This document shows positions 1-5,533 of a DNA stretch of 5,533 nucleotides, in pieces. Each line of letters begins with the position of its first letter. The first letter of the stretch is position 1. Below the pieces are notes generated by a model, which ran no database searches, was not told the origin of the DNA, and saw only the letters and a program-made list of their open reading frames with translations. Both the position numbers and the translations under genes were made by a program. This stretch comes from Bacteroidota bacterium (GTDB lineage Bacteria > Bacteroidota > Bacteroidia > NORP154): NCBI GenBank assembly GCA_002401055.1, contig NVRZ01000237.1:1-5533 (forward strand), written 5' to 3'.

Positions 1-919
1 AACCTTGATATTTATGTTCATATTTTGAGATAAGAGTATCAGCTAAGCCGTGCACAAGTAAAGTTGGTTGCTTACAAACCAACATTTCCATATTAAATAA
101 TTTTGCCGTTCCTAGAAAAAGACCGAGGTTATCTCTAAATATGTCCAGACCCCTTGGATTATAACTGCTTTTCAGTTCATCACGTCGCGATTTACGCCCA
201 ATCTCTCCAGATATTGGGTCTGTAAATTTTAATCTTACACGAGAAAATAATTGAGACCAAGAAATAAACCAATCGATAGCCATCGGTTCGTAAACTGTAA
301 CTTTATAATAACGCTTTTTACGCAAGGACCACTCACCGTCTTTGTCAGTTCGCCATCCAAGCATACTGTCTGCCTTTGCAAAGTAGTAGAGCTCATTCCA
401 AGCATGATTAACAAGGATAATATCGGGTTTAAAGAATCTGATCTTACTCCAAAATCTACCATAAGATTCAAAAGAAGAATATCCTGATGCTCCCACATTT
501 ATGAAGTCAATTTTTAGCGAAGGCAATGAATCCTTCAGAATCTCCACAGTTTTAAACGGCCAAGTTTCTTCATCTGGTAGGATAACGCCCGTACCAGCAG
601 TTGATGAACCTCCAAAAAATGCAATTCTTATCGTCTTCTCAGGTTTTTCGTAGGTTAATTCAGGGGTGGAAATAAAACCAAATGAATTAACAATCTTTTC
701 ATTGTTGGTTCCTTTATAGATTCGTGTTTGATAAGTTCCGGGTTGTGGTCTAAATGCACCGTATGCATCACCCACAGCCCATCCCCCCATAGGGCGAACA
801 CCTGCCTGCTTGCCTGTTAAAACCAAAAGTTCAACATGCGGAAATTGATACCTAACATATAGTTCGAGGAAAAGAAAAAAAGATAGGGATAGTAATAAAA
901 CGTAATGAGAGTATTTCAT
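1..919 (-). CDS. SGNH/GDSL-type hydrolase, membrane-anchored, C-terminus beyond window
   Basis: This reading frame stays open to the left edge, giving 306 codons without a stop; the C-terminus is missing. The start is ATG at 919, and an in-frame TAA lies two codons upstream, so no longer start is possible. Residues 5-22 form a hydrophobic segment after MKYSH, fitting an uncleaved signal anchor with the enzyme outside the cytoplasmic membrane. SGNH blocks follow: block I is FFGGSSTAGTG at 101-111, with S105 the likely nucleophile. Block II is NVGASGYSS at 141-149 (G143). Block III is NHAWNEL at 171-177 (N175). The last block, with the catalytic Asp and His, would lie past the edge. Family members remove or transfer ester groups, and in glycan clusters often act on O-acetyl groups. 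That role here is inferred from the neighbours. It lies 36 bases after the family 4 glycosyltransferase and is probably the next gene of the same operon. G+C is about 37% in sampled lines. Confidence 0.85.
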   Translation of the reverse strand, partial: MKYSHYVLLLSLSFFLFLELYVRYQFPHVELLVLTGKQAGVRPMGGWAVGDAYGAFRPQPGTYQTRIYKGTNNEKIVNSFGFISTPELTYEKPEKTIRIAFFGGSSTAGTGVILPDEETWPFKTVEILKDSLPSLKIDFINVGASGYSSFESYGRFWSKIRFFKPDIILVNHAWNELYYFAKADSMLGWRTDKDGEWSLRKKRYYKVTVYEPMAIDWFISWSQLFSRVRLKFTDPISGEIGRKSRRDELKSSYNPRGLDIFRDNLGLFLGTAKLFNMEMLVCKQPTLLVHGLADTLISKYEHKYQG

Positions 920-955
920 CTTAAATTAATATGACAAAGGTTTCTAATAAGCTAT

Positions 956-2182
956 TTAGAATAGTTCTTTATACAAGTTTATCAGAGTCCTGTTCAGAGA
1001 TTGAATATTAAACTTTTCAGTGACGAATTTTCTACCATTTTCACCCATTTCTTTTCTTTTCTTTGGCTGTGCAATTAGGTACTTTAACTTTTCAGCAATG
1101 ATTTCAGGATTTTTAGGTGAGACAAGGAATCCCGTCACACCATCTTGCATACCTTCCGCCATTCCTCCTACAGCCGATACCACTACAGGTATCTCCATTG
1201 ACTGTGCCTCTTGAATAACCAGTCCTTGAGCTTCGCTCCTACCGTCCTTAGCAACTATACCCGGCATAAGAAAAATATCTGTTTCCTGTAACTTCTCAAG
1301 TACATACTCATGCGTTTGAGCACCTGAAAATGAGACATGTGATTCAACTCCTAAATCCCTAGTCAGTGCTTTCAACGAATTAATTAAAGGGCCATCACCA
1401 ATAATCTGGTAGTGGATTTTGCTGAGTTTGCCGCTGTTTAACAGAATGGCAATTGCACGAATACCATATTCAATACCCTTCAGTTCTATAAGTCTGGCCA
1501 CTGATAATATCTTAATAACGTGCTCATCACCCATATTTATCCTTTTTGAGAACTTATCGACATCAACCCCCATTGGTAAAATTTGAATCTTATCAGGATT
1601 ACACCCAAGCGAGGCCACATTATTGAAAGTAAAAGAAGAATTTACTGTGATCAAATTACAGGCCTTGAAAAGCTCCTTGTAAACATCAGACTTGGCATTC
1701 ATAAAGCTCGTGTTTGTATCGCTGCCATGAAAAGTGGTAATCAGTTTACCTTTTAATAGGCCCAACTCTCTAACCTTCAGCGCCCTGTTCCCATTAGGGC
1801 CAAAGTGAGCATGTACAATGTCAAATCCCTTTAATTTTAAAAAAGGAACTATTTCATAAAATTTTCTCAAATTAAGAGCACTTCTTCCAAATTCAATAAA
1901 GTTCAACGATTTCATCACATAAAAAATGTCTCCGAGGTGGCCGATTGCCAATAAGAGTGCTTTTGCATACCGAATAAAAATATTATTCGGAACCACCGGC
2001 TTAAAAGTCGTTTTCGAGATGAGATCAAACTCTGTGACTAATTCGTGAACTTGTACCTTAGTTTCTTCAGAGAGGGCAAAAATTCGTACTTCATGTCCCA
2101 ATTTAAGCAAGCCTACAATTTGATTCACGATAAATGTTTCAGAAGGCAAAGGAAAGGGGCCGACTACAAACGCAATATTCAT
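956..2182 (-). CDS. Family 4 glycosyltransferase (GT-B fold)
   Basis: This is a complete 408-residue protein, a usual length for a retaining GT4 enzyme that moves a sugar from a nucleotide-sugar donor onto a growing glycan at the cytoplasmic face of the membrane. The N-terminal acceptor domain opens with MNIAFVVGPFPLPSETFI, a beginning often seen in the colanic-acid WcaL/AmsK-like branch. It also contains HAHFGPNGN (124-132) and TTFHGSD (149-155). The C-terminal donor domain has SVARLIELKG (227-236), where R230 and K235 match the usual phosphate-binding pair, then IGDGP (261-265). The EX7E motif is E317 to E325, followed by VSAVGGMAEGMQDGVTGFLV. The start is ATG at 2182, 16 bases after the methyltransferase stop, with no clear Shine-Dalgarno sequence. 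There is no membrane span. The sugar donor and acceptor cannot be read from sequence. G+C is about 39% in sampled lines. Confidence 0.95.
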   Translation of the reverse strand: MNIAFVVGPFPLPSETFIVNQIVGLLKLGHEVRIFALSEETKVQVHELVTEFDLISKTTFKPVVPNNIFIRYAKALLLAIGHLGDIFYVMKSLNFIEFGRSALNLRKFYEIVPFLKLKGFDIVHAHFGPNGNRALKVRELGLLKGKLITTFHGSDTNTSFMNAKSDVYKELFKACNLITVNSSFTFNNVASLGCNPDKIQILPMGVDVDKFSKRINMGDEHVIKILSVARLIELKGIEYGIRAIAILLNSGKLSKIHYQIIGDGPLINSLKALTRDLGVESHVSFSGAQTHEYVLEKLQETDIFLMPGIVAKDGRSEAQGLVIQEAQSMEIPVVVSAVGGMAEGMQDGVTGFLVSPKNPEIIAEKLKYLIAQPKKRKEMGENGRKFVTEKFNIQSLNRTLINLYKELF

Positions 2183-2198
2183 CTTGGTATAAATGAAC

Positions 2199-2996
2199 TC
2201 ACTTTTTTCTGCAAATCATAAGCTCCGTTGAAGGGCCTTCCTTTACAAAATTTAATATAAGGAGCTCAAGTGGGTACAGTATTAATCCAAGTATATTTCC
2301 CAACCAATCTCCCCGGCTCACAATTCTCAGTTGAAAATTCCAGAACCGCTTTAAAAAGTCACTATCCGTATCAACTGGTTCATTCATCAGGTAGAAACTG
2401 GGAATCCTGGACATCACTTTAAAACCCACCTCTGATAATACAAACTCAAATTCATACACAGACCTGTTTACGTGATGTGTGCCTCGCTTTGTTTCGGCGT
2501 GAATGAAGTTATCAGATAAGATAAAATACCCCCCGGGCAAGAGCAAGGTATATATGTTCTCAAGTGCTTTTTTAAAACGCTCATCATCTACAATGTGGAA
2601 CAACACGTCAAATGCGGATATTGAATGATACTTATTCTGAGCCAATTCATCGGTAAGGCAGTCGCTAATGTCCTGTATATAGAAACTGCTGTCCCTGTAC
2701 TTTCCATTTAATTCAGAAACTGCAACCTCGGTAATATCGCATCCAGAAATATTAGCCACCCCAAGCTCCTTCCACAGATCAATGTAATAGCCTGTTCCAC
2801 TGCCAATATCCAGCACATCATTCTGGCTCCATTTCATATTCAATCTTCCAATGCTTTTGTTAAATATTTGCCTTCTGACATTGTACATCCACTTGTTGTA
2901 GGAAACGCCCATCCGCTTATATCCCACTCCCCTTAGGTTAAAGGAATCTTGTAGCCTCTTTTCCCAATATCCTCTTACATTAAAGTCTGACATCAT
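2199..2996 (-). CDS. Class I SAM-dependent methyltransferase
   Basis: This is a complete 265-residue protein. It carries the Rossmann-type SAM-binding core: motif I VLDIGSGTGYY (61-71), the acidic strand end GCDITE (85-90; D87 would contact the ribose), AFDVLFHIVDD (128-138) at motif IV, and LLLPGGYFILSDNF (151-164) at the post-core strand. This resembles the methyltransferase type 11/12/25 families. The first 58 residues form a charged, aromatic-rich cap (YWEKRL, YNKWMYNVRRQIF) that may hold the substrate. The C-terminus has a hydrophobic segment around 228-245 (LGNILGLILYPLELLILN) before EGPSTELMICRKK, perhaps a membrane-associating helix. It starts 5 bases after the stop of the family 2 glycosyltransferase, so the two are probably translationally linked. 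ATG codons occur at 2996 and 2993, and either could be used. O- or N-methylation of a sugar, or of a substituent on it, is inferred from context. The exact substrate is unknown. Confidence 0.92.
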   Translation of the reverse strand: MMSDFNVRGYWEKRLQDSFNLRGVGYKRMGVSYNKWMYNVRRQIFNKSIGRLNMKWSQNDVLDIGSGTGYYIDLWKELGVANISGCDITEVAVSELNGKYRDSSFYIQDISDCLTDELAQNKYHSISAFDVLFHIVDDERFKKALENIYTLLLPGGYFILSDNFIHAETKRGTHHVNRSVYEFEFVLSEVGFKVMSRIPSFYLMNEPVDTDSDFLKRFWNFQLRIVSRGDWLGNILGLILYPLELLILNFVKEGPSTELMICRKK

Positions 2997-3001
2997 TAAA
3001 C

Positions 3002-4048
3002 TCAGATTGAGAGCGTGACCATAGTGAAGCCGGTAAAATTGAATTTTCCCCTTAAAGCTCTTATCAGGTAATGAAAATAATTAGCCGCGTTATTCCAATT
3101 CAATTGTTTAGACAATACAAAATGTGTAGCCACATGTCCTATCCCTTTATGCATGACTCTATTGAAAAGCTGAATCCATAACTGATCCAGCAATTGAACT
3201 AAAGCTTTTTGAGGATACGTTCCAGCTAGATTATTTTTCTCTATTAACTTGTTCATCCAATTTTTATAGTTTACCAATGGATGCGATAAAGGCTGTTCCG
3301 ATCTTGAAATTTCAAAATGAAGCTCTAATTCCTCCTCTGTTGGCCTGATTTCAAGATCAAACAATAATTGTTTATGGAGCTTCTTAAGTACAGTGTAGAA
3401 GGATTGTTTGTTTTTTGAACTCATACTCGCTCCCATTGTTCGGTATGAGAGCAAAATATTGCTGAGGTTACCAAATTGAGTAAGATCTTTCAGACGATAC
3501 CATAAGTCATAATCTTCCATGGGTGGGTATGCTGTTCTATATCCCAAGTTATTATCCTTAAGAAGACTTGTCCGAATAATTGAGGCTGGGTGGGCAAATG
3601 GGCTCTGAAACAACAGCAATGCTTTAATTTCATCGTTTATCAATGGTACGGTCCATACACTTTCGCTCTTTCCAAATGTTTTGATAAAGCTACTAGAAAG
3701 TCCTATTTCAGGATTAGTACACATATATTCTATTTGCTCACTGAATCTATTTTGTAAACAGATATCATCAGCATCCATTCTTATAATATACTCCGTATCG
3801 ATAAGTGAGATCCCCTTATTCAGCGAACTAGCAAAACCCAGATTTTGATTATTCTGGATTAATTTGATTCTAGAATCATTAAAGGAATTAATAATATCCA
3901 AGGTCCCATCTGATGAACCGTCATTTATTATTAAAAAAATAAAATCTTTGAAGGACTGATTTAAGACAGACTCAATTGCCTCAGCCACGTACTGCTCGGC
4001 GTTGTAAACTGGCATCAACACAGTTGCTCTTTCTTTTGGAAGATTCAA
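3002..4048 (-). CDS. Family 2 glycosyltransferase (GT-A fold), TTG start
   Basis: This 348-residue inverting GT2 enzyme would add a sugar from a nucleotide-sugar donor to a lipid-linked or growing glycan in the cytoplasm. The GT-A domain begins at once with TVLMPVYNAEQYVAEAI (9-25). It continues with INDGSSDGT (41-49, nucleotide-binding D43), NQNLGFASSLNKG (67-79) and the metal-binding DXD region RMDADD (90-95). HPAS (153-156) and MEDYDLWYRL (177-186) follow; D179 is the probable catalytic base. The last 150 or so residues are a helical tail common in this branch, without an obvious membrane span. The start must be TTG at 4048: an in-frame TAA lies two codons upstream, and the next ATG is residue 12, inside the first beta strand. 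No Shine-Dalgarno sequence is seen. It follows an 81-base gap and leads the tight block with the methyltransferase and the family 4 glycosyltransferase. G+C is about 35% in sampled lines. Confidence 0.95.
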   Translation of the reverse strand: MNLPKERATVLMPVYNAEQYVAEAIESVLNQSFKDFIFLIINDGSSDGTLDIINSFNDSRIKLIQNNQNLGFASSLNKGISLIDTEYIIRMDADDICLQNRFSEQIEYMCTNPEIGLSSSFIKTFGKSESVWTVPLINDEIKALLLFQSPFAHPASIIRTSLLKDNNLGYRTAYPPMEDYDLWYRLKDLTQFGNLSNILLSYRTMGASMSSKNKQSFYTVLKKLHKQLLFDLEIRPTEEELELHFEISRSEQPLSHPLVNYKNWMNKLIEKNNLAGTYPQKALVQLLDQLWIQLFNRVMHKGIGHVATHFVLSKQLNWNNAANYFHYLIRALRGKFNFTGFTMVTLSI

Positions 4049-4088
4049 ATTTTAGTCCAATTATTTGGTGGGAGGTCCTTATATGTAA

Positions 4089-4128
4089 ATAGAATTAATG
4101 CTATATAACATATGCAAAGCAATTCTAT
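4089..4128 (-). repeat. AT-rich inverted repeat between FkbM and GT2 genes
   Basis: The arms atagaatt (4089-4096) and aattctat (4121-4128) are perfect 8-base inverted copies around a 24-base loop, starting two bases after the FkbM stop codon. The stem is nearly all A-T and no clear T-run follows on the minus strand, so it is at most a weak hairpin, perhaps protecting a 3' end. It could be chance in AT-rich DNA. The rest of the 4049-4129 spacer shows no promoter I can recognise. Confidence 0.3.
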
Positions 4129-4129
4129 A

Positions 4130-5038
4130 TTATGCCATCGGGGATATAACATGGCTCTTATTGAACCCAACAACAGTTTCGCCAACTTCATTCAACTCAA
4201 AATTATTGGCTGCGAGTTGAGAGAGTATGTGTTTTTTGATATTAAGTTCATCATGTATTTCAATCGCTAAAAACTTAATTTTTGATAGAAATTGTCTAAC
4301 CTGTTCAGGGTCTTGGAAAATAAATTTTTCGGCACCTTCAATATCCATTTTCATAATATCAATATAAGGCCATGAATATTTATTGATAATATCCATGATG
4401 GTTAACAATTGAATATTTGAATCATTAACGTTTCCCGGTATTACTGCCCGTGACCATTCACGTCCATCCCTGAAACTTTTGTCAATAGTCAATTCATCAT
4501 TATTATTATTCCATAATGCGGCATTTATAGTTACAATATTTTTCAAGTCATTCAGTTTTATATTATCCTGTAAGACTTTAAAATTATGTTCATCGGGTTC
4601 CAAAGCAATAATTTTAGCTTCATCGTAATAGCTTGTGAAATACAAAGAAGTCAATCCGATATTGCTTCCAGCATCTATAATATACTTTACAGATTCAGCC
4701 TTTTGGTTATTGCTTACAATATCTATTAGACTTTTATATTCATTATTTATCAATACCTGTGTAAAAACCAAGTGATCACTTGTATTTTTTCGTATAATAA
4801 TTTTATACGTACATATCTCTTCACAATTTTTTGTATCAATTATGCTGTTTATACCGTTGTTCATTATCTTACCTCCCGCTGAATAAATATTATCAAAAAA
4901 GTGCTTCTGTCTGAGGTATATATGAAAATTAGGAAGCGTATAAATCAGTCTTTGCAAGAAAGCGCCTAATAATAGCACCATACATTGTTGGAATGTAAAC
5001 AGGCTAAGTGCCTTTATCTTATGATATCGAAATTTCAA
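4130..5038 (-). CDS. FkbM-family SAM-dependent methyltransferase
   Basis: This 302-residue frame shows the FkbM methyltransferase pattern. The pre-core region YKIIIRKNTSDHLVFTQVL spans 78-96. SAM motif I is IIDAGSNIGLTSLYF (120-134), and the acidic strand end is IIALEPDEHNF (143-153) with E147. AALWNNNNDEL (173-183) follows. The family hallmark IDIMKMDIEGAEKFIF lies at 226-241, and AIEIHDE comes near the C-terminus. FkbM enzymes are typically O-methyltransferases acting on sugars or natural products; a glycan substrate is inferred from the neighbours. The start is uncertain. The longest form uses TTG at 5038, with an in-frame TAA three codons upstream. ATG codons exist at residue 20 (4981) and residue 59 (4864), the latter behind GGAGGT. 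Residues 10-35 are fairly hydrophobic and could be a membrane-associating segment if translated. G+C is 31%, the lowest in the window, hinting at separate ancestry from the genes downstream. Confidence 0.92.
   Translation of the reverse strand: MKFRYHKIKALSLFTFQQCMVLLLGAFLQRLIYTLPNFHIYLRQKHFFDNIYSAGGKIMNNGINSIIDTKNCEEICTYKIIIRKNTSDHLVFTQVLINNEYKSLIDIVSNNQKAESVKYIIDAGSNIGLTSLYFTSYYDEAKIIALEPDEHNFKVLQDNIKLNDLKNIVTINAALWNNNNDELTIDKSFRDGREWSRAVIPGNVNDSNIQLLTIMDIINKYSWPYIDIMKMDIEGAEKFIFQDPEQVRQFLSKIKFLAIEIHDELNIKKHILSQLAANNFELNEVGETVVGFNKSHVISPMA
4871..4876 (-). promoter_or_regulatory. Shine-Dalgarno-like GGAGGT inside FkbM frame
   Basis: GGAGGT on the minus strand lies 6 bases upstream of an in-frame ATG at 4864, which would give a 244-residue FkbM protein that keeps the whole SAM-binding core. 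The spacing is ideal for ribosome binding, but Bacteroidota often do not rely on such sites and the bases also encode Gly-Gly, so this may be coincidence. It matters because the longer form would have to start at TTG or at an ATG without a visible binding site. Confidence 0.35.
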
Positions 5039-5115
5039 AAAAATATTTTAAATCGAAAATTAAAGACTTTGTCTCTGTACTAAAGTTCTAAATCCATGTA
5101 AGTTTAGGATAAGGG

Positions 5116-5126
5116 ATACCCGGTAT
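5116..5126. repeat. Short palindrome next to the truncated symporter stop
   Basis: The sequence atacc-c-ggtat is a perfect 5-base inverted repeat around one central base, immediately after the symporter stop codon (5129-5127). It sits where G+C drops and symporter similarity ends. It is too short to be a terminator stem. It could be part of a recombination or protein-binding site, or chance. The rest of the 5039-5126 spacer is AT-rich, and I see no recognisable promoter in it. Confidence 0.3.
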
Positions 5127-5533
5127 TCAGAGAAGCAATGTTTGAATAGAACCAAGATTTGCCATGATTGTAAGGGCAATAGCAAGAATCAACACATTTG
5201 ATAAACGGCCAATGATTACCAGTTCTTTTGATGAAGGTTCCCGCTTTAGCCAGACTTCATTTATGATCCGCTTGTAGATGTCGTTGCTCCAGTAGCTGGC
5301 TCCCCAGGTGAGATGGGTATCAATGGTGGAAGCCAGTGCTGCCAGCAGTCCCGTCAACATCAGTCCCTTTATTCCAACCGGCAACAAATCCTTGATACCG
5401 GTAGCAAAGAGGATTTCGCGGCTGGCTACAAATGCCTCTCCACTGGCAGTTGCTGGATCATACGGATAGATCACCAGCAGGGCCACGCCGATGGGTAACC
5501 AGAAGAGAGATCGAACGAGAACTTGGGCTACAG
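5127..5533 (-). CDS. Sodium:solute symporter (SSS family), N-terminus outside window, C-terminus truncated
   Basis: The frame is open from the right edge (first full codon 5531-5529) and gives 134 residues before TGA. The GTG at 5486 is internal, because coding continues upstream as VAQVLVRSLFWLPIGVALL. Three hydrophobic segments are visible, near residues 5-22, 49-70 and 107-125. The stretch ALASTIDTHLTWGASYWSNDIYK (parts of 65-87) aligns without gaps to the PutP segment with the Na+-binding Ser-Thr pair and the DLYK loop; here the pair is S68-T69. Family members are inner-membrane Na+-coupled importers of sugars, amino acids or similar solutes; the solute is not evident. After RLSNVLILAIALTIMANLGSIQT the protein ends in LLL, whereas relatives continue with about three more membrane segments, including one belonging to the conserved transport core. 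It is therefore probably non-functional. G+C is about 50% against 31% in the next gene. No symporter-like continuation occurs in the other two frames downstream. Confidence 0.82.
   Translation of the reverse strand, partial: VAQVLVRSLFWLPIGVALLVIYPYDPATASGEAFVASREILFATGIKDLLPVGIKGLMLTGLLAALASTIDTHLTWGASYWSNDIYKRIINEVWLKREPSSKELVIIGRLSNVLILAIALTIMANLGSIQTLLL

Noticed and set aside
235..498. Open frames of 87 (minus) and 78 (plus, 251-487) codons
   Set aside because: Both lie wholly inside the SGNH hydrolase gene in other frames, and their translations show no recognisable motif.
1020..1214. 64-codon plus-strand frame
   Set aside because: It is antisense to the C-terminal domain of the family 4 glycosyltransferase and has no family features.
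4499..4510. Four tandem att triplets as a phase-variable microsatellite
   Set aside because: They encode four Asn in FkbM; slippage by whole triplets stays in frame, and four units are too few to be notably unstable.
5064..5074. agac-ttt-gtct inverted repeat as an operator or terminator
   Set aside because: A 4-base stem with a 3-base loop is expected by chance and has no T-run or other support.
5039..5126. Hidden small gene or Bacteroidota-type promoter before FkbM
   Set aside because: All three minus-strand frames give only short peptides without motifs, and no TAnnTTTG element with a matching upstream TTTG was found.
5484..5486. GTG as the true start of the symporter fragment
   Set aside because: The frame stays open upstream to the window edge and encodes a continuous hydrophobic segment across this codon, so it is an internal Val.
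5313..5498. 61-codon plus-strand frame
   Set aside because: It is antisense to the clear symporter coding sequence; the Gln/Ser-rich translation is an artefact of the opposite strand.

Overview
The window is a single-strand block of surface-glycan biosynthesis genes. All genes are on the minus strand, so transcription runs from high to low coordinates. It is probably from a member of the Bacteroidota: the genes are AT-rich (about 31-40% G+C), Shine-Dalgarno sequences are mostly absent, and the protein style fits (for example the symporter motif STIDTHLTWGASYWSNDIYK). No taxonomic marker is present, so this assignment is an inference.

Layout in the direction of transcription. (1) 5533-5127: the C-terminal part of a sodium:solute symporter (SSS family), open at the window edge. 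It stops just after the tenth transmembrane segment, where relatives continue with about three more. (2) 5126-5039: a short AT-rich spacer containing a small palindrome. (3) 5038-4130: FkbM-family SAM-dependent methyltransferase. (4) 4129-4049: an 81-base spacer with an AT-rich inverted repeat. (5) 4048-3002: family 2 glycosyltransferase (GT-A fold). (6) 2996-2199: class I SAM-dependent methyltransferase. (7) 2182-956: family 4 glycosyltransferase (GT-B fold). (8) 919 to the left edge: membrane-anchored SGNH/GDSL hydrolase, cut off by the window before its last catalytic block. Genes 5 to 8 are 5, 16 and 36 bases apart and look like one operon.

Together these encode glycan assembly and decoration. 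Two glycosyltransferases add sugars from nucleotide-sugar donors on the cytoplasmic face. Two unrelated methyltransferases could methylate sugars or their substituents. The SGNH protein would act on ester groups, such as O-acetyl, on the outer side of the membrane. No initiating transferase, flippase, polymerase or export gene lies in the window, so the type of glycan (O-antigen, capsule, exopolysaccharide or protein glycan) cannot be decided.

The most notable structural signal is at about 5127-5140. A gene of about 50% G+C loses its 3' end exactly where about 31% G+C DNA begins, which suggests that the glycan cluster was joined into or beside a symporter gene by recombination. I saw no RNA gene, CRISPR array, transposase or convincing terminator. 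No gene-free stretch exceeds 88 bases.
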